A stretch of 64,000 nucleotides of DNA from Clostridium sp. OF03-18AA (GCF_003478035.1 NZ_QUEP01000002.1:124001-188000); one strand, 5' to 3'; numbered from the stretch's first letter, positions 18,414 to 25,404 are shown. Program-made: numbers and translations. Notes: generated by a model from the sequence alone, not told the origin.

Positions 18414-19736
18414 ATGTCAGGAACAGTATTGACGAATAAAGGATTGGCGCTGATCACAAAACTGGTAGCTGCCAGCACAGAACTGCAGATATCGAGAGTA
18501 GCCGTGGGAACCGGACGGGTTCCCAGTGGAGTTGACCCGCAGACAATGGTGGATCTGAATGAGTATAAGATGGATGCGCAGATTGAATCCTATGGCGTGA
18601 GCCCGGACCAGTCTGACGTTGCATATATCGCGGCACAGGTAAGCTCTATTGGCGTCAGTGCCGGCTTCGCAGTTACGGAGGCTGGAGTCTTTGCAACGGA
18701 TCCGGATGTCGGAGAGATCTTGTATGCGTATCTGGATCTTACAGAGGATCCGCAGTATATCTATGCGGAAACGGATGCAATCAGCAAATTTGCGGAGATC
18801 ACGTTTAACGTGCTGATTGGGTCTGTCACAAAGGTAACCGCTTATGTGTCACCAGGAGCACTGACAAAGAAGGTAGACTTCAATGCGTTTAAGGAGTCCG
18901 TTGAGACCCCAGAGTTTGATGATTCTGGAACGGTGGAAGGGATCAGCAGCTTTCCAAGTTTTCTTGAAACCATGAAGTCGAAGATGAATTTCTTCCAGTT
19001 CTTCAGAAATTTAAAAGCAGGACTGCAGTTCGTCCTCCACGCCGGTCAGATCGTCAACAACTGCGTGACGGACAATGCAGGGTTGCCATTATCGGCGGCG
19101 CAGGGGAAGGTCCTGAAAGATCTGTACACTCAATTGTATAGTGAGGTGGGTAATACAAATTCTCGGCTGGATGCTCCATTATATTCAAGCGTTTTAGATT
19201 ACGCTTTAACGCTTTCGGAAGGGCTACACGCTGTTCGATTTCCGGGTACTGGTTACACTGGAACAGATCTGCCTGATAGCAGTTACATGTATTCGAGTGC
19301 AACAATTAGCGTTCGCGCAACGGGGAAAATTGCTACAGTTCTGCTGTTCGGAATTTCTAAGAGCCGTCCGCTTGCGGTTAATAGTTGCGATAACGGAAAA
19401 TGGAAGGGATGGGATCAGTACGTCACAAAGGATGATTTAGGTGTACGACAGTATCCTGCCAGTGCCGAACATATTTCAATTAGCGGAAAGTTATCTGCTA
19501 TTGGGACATGGATTAGTAATTCTGGTTATTACGACGAATATTGGCATTCAATTCGTGTCAACCCTTCTGATACTGATGGATATTTTAGATCGTCAGCATT
19601 TAGTATTTTATGGAATTGCTCGTCGACTAACTATGGATGGTGCATGTTGATATCTGATAATTCCAAAGTGGTAGTTTTTGGTCGGAATTCCGATGGATGG
19701 CATTGGTATGCGCCGTCGTTGACCGAAGTATCATAG
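18414..19736 (+). CDS. Tail fibre with exchangeable C-terminus (expressed form)
   Basis: The 440-residue fibre starts at ATG 18414 after GGGAGGTATA. The first 150 or so residues match the tail-collar fibre N-terminal type (MSGTVLTNKGLALITKLVAA) that docks on the baseplate. Residues 1-243, up to QLYS, are constant; codons Gln-Leu-Tyr-Ser lie inside the inversion site at 19,131. The remaining 197 residues are cassette 1, with aromatic- and Ser-rich strands ending SDGWHWYAPSLTEVS, expected to bind the host surface. Three silent alternatives follow. The stop at 19,734-19,736 overlaps the stop of cassette 2 on the other strand. Confidence 0.9.
   Translation: MSGTVLTNKGLALITKLVAASTELQISRVAVGTGRVPSGVDPQTMVDLNEYKMDAQIESYGVSPDQSDVAYIAAQVSSIGVSAGFAVTEAGVFATDPDVGEILYAYLDLTEDPQYIYAETDAISKFAEITFNVLIGSVTKVTAYVSPGALTKKVDFNAFKESVETPEFDDSGTVEGISSFPSFLETMKSKMNFFQFFRNLKAGLQFVLHAGQIVNNCVTDNAGLPLSAAQGKVLKDLYTQLYSEVGNTNSRLDAPLYSSVLDYALTLSEGLHAVRFPGTGYTGTDLPDSSYMYSSATISVRATGKIATVLLFGISKSRPLAVNSCDNGKWKGWDQYVTKDDLGVRQYPASAEHISISGKLSAIGTWISNSGYYDEYWHSIRVNPSDTDGYFRSSAFSILWNCSSTNYGWCMLISDNSKVVVFGRNSDGWHWYAPSLTEVS
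19131..19150 (+). repeat. Inversion site A (inside the fibre gene)
   Basis: The core AATTGTATAGTGA occupies 19,132-19,144 and is followed by GGTGGG, a 19-base match to site C. It is read as the codons for Gln-Leu-Tyr-Ser-Glu of the fibre. Confidence 0.85.
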
Positions 19737-20213
19737 CTTTGTATCGCTAAAAGTTCCGCTATCACATTTTACGATGCCGCAATCGTTATAAGCCAAATAT
19801 AACACTGCTCCGTATTTATGATCACCATATATAAAGCCGAATACGCAGAAATTATTACTATCAACTAAATGACAAGCAAATACCTGTTTTTCTGGAAAGC
19901 TATTCCATAATCCTTTTATGGTTGTAGCATGATTACCTTCTTGATTGGATGTGCCTAATTTGGCTGTAAAAATATTTGGTAAGTCCGTTTTAAATGCAGT
20001 CTCTTTCCATGTAATATCAGTGGCATTATTAACTTGCGTACCGCCATAAAGCCCACCCTTTTCATCCACAGCAATATAATAAACATCTCCAGATGCAGTA
20101 CCTTTCTTATTGCCTGCGTTTCCAAGGACATACGAATAATATGGAAGTCCATATGACGCGCCAGAAGTTTTTTCTGCATATGGAGAGTTTTTCGCTTGCA
20201 TGTCACTATACAA
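19731..20213 (-). CDS. Silent fibre tail, cassette 2
   Basis: Reading leftward from site B, the frame continues Leu-Tyr-Ser-Asp-Met-Gln-Ala-Lys and runs 157 residues beyond the shared LYS to a stop at 19,731. The phase is identical to that of the fibre, so A-B inversion gives a 400-residue fibre. The tail contains GSASGDVYYIAVDE-like strands and a GTQVNNATDITWKE segment and differs completely from cassette 1. It has no ribosome site or promoter of its own and should be silent as it stands. Its last six bases overlap the end of cassette 1 tail to tail. Confidence 0.8.
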   Translation of the reverse strand: MYSDMQAKNSPYAEKTSGASYGLPYYSYVLGNAGNKKGTASGDVYYIAVDEKGGLYGGTQVNNATDITWKETAFKTDLPNIFTAKLGTSNQEGNHATTIKGLWNSFPEKQVFACHLVDSNNFCVFGFIYGDHKYGAVLYLAYNDCGIVKCDSGTFSDTKL

Positions 20214-20218
20214 TTGAG
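20203..20218 (-). repeat. Inversion site B
   Basis: The core lies at 20,203-20,215 in inverted orientation. On its own strand it reads CTCAATTGTATAGTGACATG, sharing CTCAATTGTATAGTGA with site D. Confidence 0.85.
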
Positions 20219-20246
20219 CATGTGTTCTGGGTAAATGCCCTATCAG

Positions 20247-20287
20247 AGCCTCCATCCTTTACAATGAAAAGCGAAGGAAAGGAGGCT
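20247..20287 (+). promoter_or_regulatory. Hairpin masking the recombinase ribosome site
   Basis: AGCCTCC (20,247-20,253) pairs exactly with GGAGGCT (20,281-20,287), which contains the AAGGAGG ribosome site used by the recombinase at 20,291. Inner CCTT and AAGG can extend the stem. The following TTTT means it could also act as a terminator. Confidence 0.6.
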
Positions 20288-20290
20288 TTT

Positions 20291-21286
20291 ATGATAGAGC
20301 AGATCATCAAAAACGTACTTAATGAGATGACATCACGGCTGGATCCGGAGCAACTGGAACATCTCAGCAACGTACTCTATTTGAATTTCCATGGAAAAGA
20401 AATCCAGGAAGAGCACACAGAGCTGGTGGACACAGGAGAAGATGGAGACGAGGCAAAAATCCGGATGTTCGTGGCCAGCAAGATTGCCATGAACAGGAAG
20501 CGAAAAACACTGCAGCATTATGTGAAAGAAGTTAGAAATGTTTTAGCATTCCTTGGAAAGAGCATTGACGCAGTAACCGGCATGGATCTCCGGATGTACT
20601 ACGGTTACATGAGGGAAAAGCGAGGAATCAAAGCGGTGACGATGCAGACACGTCTGCATTACCTATCCAGCTTCTGGGACTTCCTGATCACGGAGGAACT
20701 GGTCCGGAGCAATCCGGTTCGCAAAGTCGGGACATTGAAGCTTGAGAAAGAGATCAAGAAGCCATTTTCGGCCGAAGAGATGGAGCGGCTCCGGGATGCC
20801 TGCCCAGGAGTTCGCGACCGCGCCATGATAGAATTTTTGTATTCCACGGGAGTCAGAGTTTCCGAGATGGCAGCCTTAAATGTTGGTGATATCGAAATGG
20901 GACGTCAGGAATTGATTGTATACGGAAAAGGGAGTAAGGAGCGAAAGACGTATCTGACAGATTCAGCGAAGTTTTACTTGAAGAGATATTTAAAAGAACG
21001 TGATGCAAAGGATAATGAGCCGCTATTTGGCGCGGAGCATCGTCCGGATCGGCGGTTGACGGTGGCTGGAATCCAGTACATGCTTCGGCAGCTGGGTGCC
21101 CGGGCCGGAGTTGAGAAAACACATCCGCACCGATTCCGACGGACGATTGCCACGGATTTGCTTGCGCGTGGAATGCCAATTGAGCAGGTAAAAGAGTTTT
21201 TGGGGCATGAAAAGCTCGACACAACGCTGATCTATTGTACTGTCAAAGAAGAACAGGTTCGGGCGAGTCATCGGAAGTACGCGTAA
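20291..21286 (+). CDS. Tyrosine recombinase of the fibre shufflon
   Basis: The 331-residue protein has an N-terminal arm, a SAM-like core-binding domain (about 55-145) and a catalytic domain from about 158. All expected residues are present: Arg189 (STGVRVSEMAAL), Lys at 213 or 216 (GKGSKERK), His280 and Arg283 (HPHRFRRTI), His306 (LGHEKLDTT) and Tyr315 (LIYCTV). It is XerC/D-like in the catalytic half. Because it lies between the inversion sites, it is most likely the shufflon recombinase rather than the prophage integrase, which should lie left of the window. Its own DNA inverts when A-D or B-C recombine. Confidence 0.85.
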   Translation: MIEQIIKNVLNEMTSRLDPEQLEHLSNVLYLNFHGKEIQEEHTELVDTGEDGDEAKIRMFVASKIAMNRKRKTLQHYVKEVRNVLAFLGKSIDAVTGMDLRMYYGYMREKRGIKAVTMQTRLHYLSSFWDFLITEELVRSNPVRKVGTLKLEKEIKKPFSAEEMERLRDACPGVRDRAMIEFLYSTGVRVSEMAALNVGDIEMGRQELIVYGKGSKERKTYLTDSAKFYLKRYLKERDAKDNEPLFGAEHRPDRRLTVAGIQYMLRQLGARAGVEKTHPHRFRRTIATDLLARGMPIEQVKEFLGHEKLDTTLIYCTVKEEQVRASHRKYA

Positions 21287-21385
21287 AGTCATAGAATAGT
21301 CATAGAAAAAGGCGGGCGGCAACGGTCGCTTATTTGCTATGCGCGAAGCTGTGGCGGCGGGATTCCGTGGCTCTGCCTGGCAGGC

Positions 21386-21406
21386 TTAATTGTATAGTGA
21401 GGTGGG
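21386..21406 (+). repeat. Inversion site C
   Basis: AATTGTATAGTGAGGTGGG at 21,388-21,406 is identical to site A. Immediately upstream, T replaces the C of CAA, so the silent copy has a TAA stop just before the LYS codons. This closes off unintended read-in without affecting a recombined fibre. Confidence 0.85.
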
Positions 21407-21905
21407 AACCATTACAAACGGGATATTTATATCCAATCAGAGCCTTGACGTAATTACCAAGACGGGGGATTACACTGGAAATAATATCCCCGAGTTGATC
21501 CCTTATGTTGGAAGCAGTGCATGGTGTATTATACGGGCTCATGTACAGAGCGATAATGCAGCATCTTTAGATGTCATAACAAACGTGGGGAGCATTATCA
21601 ATATTTATAGGGAATCCGATGGGACTTATAAAATCTATCCTCTCGCCCTAAAATCAGAAACCTTGACTTTCCGCGGCATTTTTGAAGGAAACTTGAATGA
21701 TGCAGCTTCTTGGAAAATTCCGGCTGGAATCTATCAAATTCAGGGCAAAGATACCATATCAAATGGTCCAAGCAACATACAATGGTGTCTGTTTATTCAG
21801 TTCCCGGATGACTATCACACACAAGTTATATACATGGGCGGAGACTATGGAGTTGTGACAAGGCGATACATTGGATATCCTCAAGTCTGGACATCGTGGA
21901 CTTAA
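21390..21905 (+). CDS. Silent fibre tail, cassette 3
   Basis: From the Leu-Tyr-Ser codons of site C the frame runs 168 residues to TAA 21,903-21,905, beginning EVGTITNGIFISNQSL and ending GYPQVWTSWT. That ending resembles many fibre tips with a terminal W-x-S-W. It would give a 411-residue fibre. It has the plus orientation, so it needs C-D inversion before A-D inversion can place it in the fibre gene. No ribosome site precedes it. Confidence 0.8.
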   Translation: MYSEVGTITNGIFISNQSLDVITKTGDYTGNNIPELIPYVGSSAWCIIRAHVQSDNAASLDVITNVGSIINIYRESDGTYKIYPLALKSETLTFRGIFEGNLNDAASWKIPAGIYQIQGKDTISNGPSNIQWCLFIQFPDDYHTQVIYMGGDYGVVTRRYIGYPQVWTSWT

Positions 21906-21908
21906 ATC

Positions 21909-22268
21909 TTAGTACGAATATACATACCTTCCACATACATAGCAGCCTGTGTTCACATTTTGGACAAGTGCCGTAAGAACAAATTTGTTTTTGGTATCAT
22001 CATCAGTAACAGGATAAAATCTAATCGTCAAGCCTGGGGTCGCAGATGCCATTGGGACAAATGTATTTCTTTTAGGTGATTTATCATCAGGAAACCCATC
22101 CCACATGAAGTTTTTAGAATTAACTTTAATTTCTGCAGAATTTTTTCCATCCCAAAAAATTTCACATAATTTGAGGCATGGATTATATCGATAATCCAAT
22201 CGAATACCGCAGACATCGCCAACTGTAATCAATTGACTCCAGCTGTTTGTGCTCATCTCACTATACAA
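21909..22268 (-). CDS. Silent fibre tail, cassette 4
   Basis: Leftward from site D the frame reads LYSEMSTNSWSQLITVGDVCGI and continues for 116 residues beyond LYS to a stop at 21,909, only three bases from the end of cassette 3. It is the shortest tail and would give a fibre of about 359 residues. It includes KNFMWDGFPDD and ends YVCGRYVYSY. A single A-D inversion would express it. Confidence 0.8.
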   Translation of the reverse strand: MYSEMSTNSWSQLITVGDVCGIRLDYRYNPCLKLCEIFWDGKNSAEIKVNSKNFMWDGFPDDKSPKRNTFVPMASATPGLTIRFYPVTDDDTKNKFVLTALVQNVNTGCYVCGRYVYSY

Positions 22269-22273
22269 TTGAG
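22258..22273 (-). repeat. Inversion site D
   Basis: The core is at 22,258-22,270 in inverted orientation, with the same CTCAATTGTATAGTGA as site B. It marks the right edge of the shufflon. Confidence 0.85.
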
Positions 22274-22338
22274 GAAAAAGAGAAAAATCAACTCATCAAC
22301 ACAAAAATCAACTACAAATCACATAAATTTGAAAACTC

Positions 22339-22361
22339 AGGATCCGCGAGGGTCCTTTTTA
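22339..22361 (+). terminator. Terminator after the shufflon
   Basis: AGGATCC (22,339-22,345) pairs with GGGTCCT (22,350-22,356) across a GCGA loop, followed by TTTTTAT. It ends transcripts leaving the fibre region in any arrangement. Confidence 0.75.
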
Positions 22362-22394
22362 TATACAAAAAATTATTTTTTTAGGAGGTATTCC

Positions 22395-23102
22395 ATGGAA
22401 AAAATCAAAATCAAGGGATCAAACAAGTCATACGAGATCCGGAGCATCCAGACGATCGAACCACACGTGATGCAGATTGTCTTCGTGGGTACACCGCCGA
22501 CAAAATGGGGAGATATCACCCTATACACGGACGGCGGCATCGAATGCGCAACGCTGACGGGATGGACTACAGTATATCGCGATGAGGGCCAGACGGTCTA
22601 TCTGTCAGATGATAGCAGCGTGTACCAGACACCGGATCCGGATACTGGTGGCGAGATCCTTCCGCCGGAGCCGTACACGCCGACATTGGAGGAACTGCAG
22701 GCGGCAAAGAAACAGGAAGTGAATGCTGCTTGTAACAAAACTATCGTCGAGGGATTTGACGTGAAGCTTTCTGATGGTCAGATACATCACTTTACGATGA
22801 AAGAAGAAGATCAGATTGCATTTTTAACATGCCTGGCCTTAATCAGCAAAGGAGAAACTGCAATTCCCTGGCATCCAAATGGCAGTAGCACTCAGCCATG
22901 TGTATTTTATAGCACCGATGACATGCAGAAAATCACGGATGCAGCGTATGAGCATCGGACGTTCCACACTACTTACTGCAATAGCCTTAAGATTTGGGTG
23001 GAAGCGACGGAAACAGCTGAAGAACTGCAGAAGATTTACTATGGTGCGGATGTGCCGGAAACATACCAGTCAGATGTCCTCAAAGCATATCTTAAAGCAT
23101 AA
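22395..23102 (+). CDS. Fibre-associated DUF4376-type protein
   Basis: The 235-residue product has a beta-rich N-terminus, a Pro-rich linker near 90-110, and a C-terminal domain (AAKKQEVNAACNKTIVEGFD, then GQIHHFTMKEEDQIAF) typical of DUF4376. Proteins of this type follow tail-fibre genes and are thought to aid fibre assembly. It lies outside the inversion sites, so one copy would serve all four fibres. AGGAGGTATTCC precedes ATG 22395. Confidence 0.7.
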   Translation: MEKIKIKGSNKSYEIRSIQTIEPHVMQIVFVGTPPTKWGDITLYTDGGIECATLTGWTTVYRDEGQTVYLSDDSSVYQTPDPDTGGEILPPEPYTPTLEELQAAKKQEVNAACNKTIVEGFDVKLSDGQIHHFTMKEEDQIAFLTCLALISKGETAIPWHPNGSSTQPCVFYSTDDMQKITDAAYEHRTFHTTYCNSLKIWVEATETAEELQKIYYGADVPETYQSDVLKAYLKA

Positions 23103-23121
23103 GAAAGCGTAGGTGGTACGG

Positions 23122-23544
23122 ATGAATCAGAAGCTGTTAGATAAATACTTATTCTTATTTGGCAGCGGCGGACTGCTCTACATACTGATCGAGTTGATTT
23201 GGAGAGGGTACAGTCACTGGACCATGTTCGCTCTGGGTGGAATCTGCTTCGTATTCTTGGGGTTGATTAACGAAATCTTACCATGGCAGATGCCGTTATG
23301 GATGCAGGTTGTGATCGGCGCGATTGGAATCACGATACTGGAGTTCCTGACCGGATGTGTTGTCAACCGATGGCTCGGCTGGGGAGTCTGGGACTACAGC
23401 AATCTTCCGGGGAATATTTTGGGGCAGATTTGTCCGCAGTATATGATACTGTGGCTGCCGGTCAGCCTGGCCGGTATTGTCCTGGATGACTGGATTCGAT
23501 ACCGGGCGTTTGGTGAGGAACGACCGCACTATAGACTAATATAG
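23122..23544 (+). CDS. Four-helix membrane protein in the lysis region
   Basis: The 140-residue protein has about four hydrophobic segments and a conserved-looking VVNRWLGWGVWDYSNLPGN motif followed by GQICPQYMILWLPVS. This resembles the putative ABC-transporter type IV (CmpB-like) membrane family. Its role in phages is not known; position before the holins suggests a lysis-related or lysogenic-conversion role. ATG 23122 follows AGGTGG. Confidence 0.6.
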   Translation: MNQKLLDKYLFLFGSGGLLYILIELIWRGYSHWTMFALGGICFVFLGLINEILPWQMPLWMQVVIGAIGITILEFLTGCVVNRWLGWGVWDYSNLPGNILGQICPQYMILWLPVSLAGIVLDDWIRYRAFGEERPHYRLI

Positions 23545-23556
23545 AGGAGGGATAGG

Positions 23557-23802
23557 GTGCAGACAGAAGTTATAGTTGCTCTGGTAGGCTTAGCAGGCAG
23601 TAGCCTTGGCAGCTTAGCTGGTGTTGTTGCATCAGCCAAGCTGACTGCATATCGCTTAGAGCAGCTCGAGAAAAAAGTAGATAAGCATAACACCGTGATT
23701 GAGCGTACATATAAATTAGAGGAGACGCAGGCGGTCATGGAAGAGCAGATTAAGGTTGCGAATCATCGGATTGCAGATCTGGAAAATCAGAAGGAGGATT
23801 AG
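23557..23802 (+). CDS. XhlA-like holin accessory protein
   Basis: The 81-residue protein has one N-terminal membrane helix (VALVGLAGSSLGSLAGVVA) followed by a coiled coil rich in Leu, Glu and Lys. This is the layout of haemolysin XhlA-type phage proteins that cooperate with a holin. It starts at GTG 23557 after GGAGGGATAGG and is followed after three bases by the holin. Confidence 0.65.
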   Translation: MQTEVIVALVGLAGSSLGSLAGVVASAKLTAYRLEQLEKKVDKHNTVIERTYKLEETQAVMEEQIKVANHRIADLENQKED

Positions 23803-23805
23803 TGT

Positions 23806-24096
23806 ATGCAGATTAAAGATTATGTAAAACCAGAATTGTTGGTAGTTGCAGTTGTATTATATTTTGTTGGTGCATGGTTAAAGCAGAGCGAAACCGTGAA
23901 GGATAAATATATTCCGTTGATCAACGGTGGAATTGGTATTGCGATTTGTGCCATCTATGTATTTGCTTCTTGTGTGTGTGCCAATGGTCAGGATGTTGCG
24001 CTGGCAGTGTTTACCGCAATCACTCAGGGGATTCTCGTGGCCGGACTTTCGACTTATGTGAATCAGTTATTAAAACAGTCAGGAAAAGAAGATTAG
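23806..24096 (+). CDS. Phage holin
   Basis: The 96-residue protein has three hydrophobic segments (PELLVVAVVLYFVGAWL, INGGIGIAICAIYVFASCV, AVFTAITQGILVAGLSTYV) and a charged tail. This matches the phage holin 5_2-like family of Firmicutes phages. It permeabilises the membrane to release or activate the endolysin encoded next. Confidence 0.8.
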   Translation: MQIKDYVKPELLVVAVVLYFVGAWLKQSETVKDKYIPLINGGIGIAICAIYVFASCVCANGQDVALAVFTAITQGILVAGLSTYVNQLLKQSGKED

Positions 24097-24114
24097 GAGG
24101 AGGTGATCCAAATA

Positions 24115-24190
24115 TCTCCCGTCACGGCCCGGGATATGACCGTTGCGACATCGCAACAGATTTGGTCCAGGAAATGCTTCTGGACCTTTT
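24115..24190 (+). ncRNA. Three consecutive hairpins between holin and endolysin
   Basis: Within the 122-base gap are a TCCCG/CGGGA stem, a perfect GTTGCG/CGCAAC stem at 24,142-24,157, and a perfect GGTCCAG/CTGGACC stem at 24,164-24,186 followed by TTTTGCTTT. The last looks like a leaky terminator. They may set the ratio or timing of endolysin to holin. Confidence 0.5.
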
Positions 24191-24218
24191 GCTTTCAAAA
24201 GAAAGGATGTATAATGAC

Positions 24219-25061
24219 ATGGTAAGAGTCGGAAGTGCAAGAAGCAACGAACACGGTGGAATCACCGGTGGCAAGCCAGGTGATCAGAAGGGTGGAGCTG
24301 AGGTCAGCATGCAGGCATGGTATCTCCACAGCAAGGGCTGGATTGTGATTCGCGCCAAGGATCCGACAGCCCGTGAGAAGATCGCAACGAACATGGAAGC
24401 CGGGTGCCGGAATAATCATATCGGGTATTGTCAGACCCATAGAACGACCGCGACGGCTGCTGCTAAGCCTTTTGGCTATGATTTATCAAAAATCACAAAA
24501 GAGGTGGAGACAGACTGCTCTGAACTTGTGAGAGTGTGCTGCCTGTACGCAGGAATTCAAGTGGGATGCTTCTCCACAGGAAATGAAGTGGCAGCGTTGC
24601 AGGCAACAGGGCACTTTGAGGTTTTAAGAGATGCCAAGTATTGCAGCTCTTCAGAGTTCCTCATGCGCGGGGACATCCTCGTTACGAAGACAAAGGGGCA
24701 CACGGTCGTGGTTTTGGATAATGGAGATAATGTTTTGCCGGAACCTGAAAAAAAATCAGGATGGCGGCAGGAAGCAGGAAAGTGGAGATACTACCATGGC
24801 AATACTGGTGAGCCGATATGCAATGATTGGCACAGGGATCCGGATGGACGATGGTACTGGTTTGATGGGACGGGGGATATGGTTGTAAATACATGGAAAA
24901 AGAGCAAAAATAAATGGTATTACTTAGGCTTTGATGGTGCAATGGTCACCAATCGACTCCTGCAGATTAACAGCGAAATCTTTGCTTTTGGACCAAACGG
25001 CGAGATGCTGGAAGGAACGTTCACAATTAAGACCAATGCGCGAGGTGCCATCGAATTATAG
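24219..25061 (+). CDS. Endolysin: NlpC/P60-like peptidase plus cell-wall-binding repeats
   Basis: I choose ATG 24219 (MVRVGSARSNEHGG), with GAAAGGA about 11 bases upstream, giving 280 residues. The N-terminal domain has a Cys nucleophile in ETDCSELVRVC (Cys100) and a His in KGHTVVVL (His161), as in NlpC/P60 peptidoglycan hydrolases. Residues about 181-260 are choline-binding-type repeats (GKWRYYHG, GRWYWFDGTGDMV, NKWYYLGFDGAMV). It cuts the host wall at lysis. The repeats resemble those of the host protein at 38,360. Confidence 0.85.
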   Translation: MVRVGSARSNEHGGITGGKPGDQKGGAEVSMQAWYLHSKGWIVIRAKDPTAREKIATNMEAGCRNNHIGYCQTHRTTATAAAKPFGYDLSKITKEVETDCSELVRVCCLYAGIQVGCFSTGNEVAALQATGHFEVLRDAKYCSSSEFLMRGDILVTKTKGHTVVVLDNGDNVLPEPEKKSGWRQEAGKWRYYHGNTGEPICNDWHRDPDGRWYWFDGTGDMVVNTWKKSKNKWYYLGFDGAMVTNRLLQINSEIFAFGPNGEMLEGTFTIKTNARGAIEL

Positions 25062-25089
25062 GGGTGGAAAAGCTGTATTTATTGCCAGA

Positions 25090-25113
25090 TTCGTGTTGCA
25101 TTTCGTGTTGCAT
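25090..25113 (+). repeat. Tandem 12-base repeat near the prophage end
   Basis: TTCGTGTTGCAT is repeated exactly twice in tandem. Such short direct repeats close to an attachment site are candidates for integrase arm-binding sites. This is an inference from position. Confidence 0.45.
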
Positions 25114-25234
25114 AATGGCGAAAAAGAGCGTTTTTGGGAGAAAAAACAGCAAGAAATAGGTTTATAACATTCCTGCGAAACCCGCATAAAATAATGGAAA
25201 ACGCTATTTATGGGGCATTCATGGAATCAATGGT

Positions 25235-25260
25235 TATGGGTTCGATTCCCCTCAGGTCCA
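25235..25260 (+). other. Right attachment site: 3' fragment of a tRNA-like gene
   Basis: The sequence ATGGGTTCGATTCCCCT has the T-arm form, with the TTCGATT loop. It is followed by CAGGTCC plus an A as acceptor strand and discriminator. No 5' half, anticodon arm or D arm lies upstream, so this is a displaced 3' end left by integration into a tRNA (or tmRNA) gene. Which tRNA cannot be told. A 10-base inverted repeat, CCCGCATAAA (25,181-25,190) and TTTATGCGGG (25,287-25,296), flanks it. Confidence 0.65.
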
Positions 25261-25265
25261 CTAAT

Positions 25266-25318
25266 AAGAATCTCAAGAATCCAGTGTTTATGCGGGGTTG
25301 CGGGGTTCTTATTTTTTT
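25266..25318 (+). terminator. Terminator after the tRNA fragment
   Basis: AAGAATCTC (25,266-25,274) pairs with GGGGTTCTT (25,302-25,310), followed by ATTTTTTT. It is probably the original terminator of the target tRNA gene. Confidence 0.65.
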
Positions 25319-25404
25319 AAAGAAACAGGATACCTGATTGACAAACTCAGCATTATCCCGTACACTTTTATTACAGAGAATATAAAAAGCAAAGGAGAAC
25401 TCTT

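Larger units (their letters stand above)
19131..22273. other. Tail-fibre shufflon (multiple-inversion region)
   Basis: Four copies of AATTGTATAGTGA lie here in orientations +, -, +, -. Sites A and B flank convergent cassettes 1 and 2; sites C and D flank convergent cassettes 3 and 4; the recombinase lies between B and C. Inversion between A and B (about 1.09 kb) exchanges tails 1 and 2. Inversion between A and D (about 3.1 kb) brings tail 4 to the fibre. C-D inversion followed by A-D brings tail 3. All four tails keep the fibre reading frame. The arrangement is what the sequence shows; the switching is inferred. Confidence 0.85.

Noticed and set aside
20093..20290. A longer upstream start for the shufflon recombinase
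   Set aside because: It would run through cassette 2 and site B, and an ideal ribosome site stands before ATG 20,291.
18414..22273. Diversity-generating retroelement as the source of fibre variation
   Set aside because: No reverse transcriptase and no template/variable repeat pair is present; the inverted sites and the recombinase explain the region better.
24103..24225. A 40-codon frame with a strong GGAGG site across the holin-endolysin gap
   Set aside because: It consists largely of the hairpin sequences and has no protein-like composition, so I keep it only as an option in the finding on that gap.
25235..25260. 3' end of tmRNA rather than a tRNA
   Set aside because: The acceptor strand CAGGTCCA does not look like the usual tmRNA ending, but the fragment is too short to exclude it, so it is called tRNA-like.
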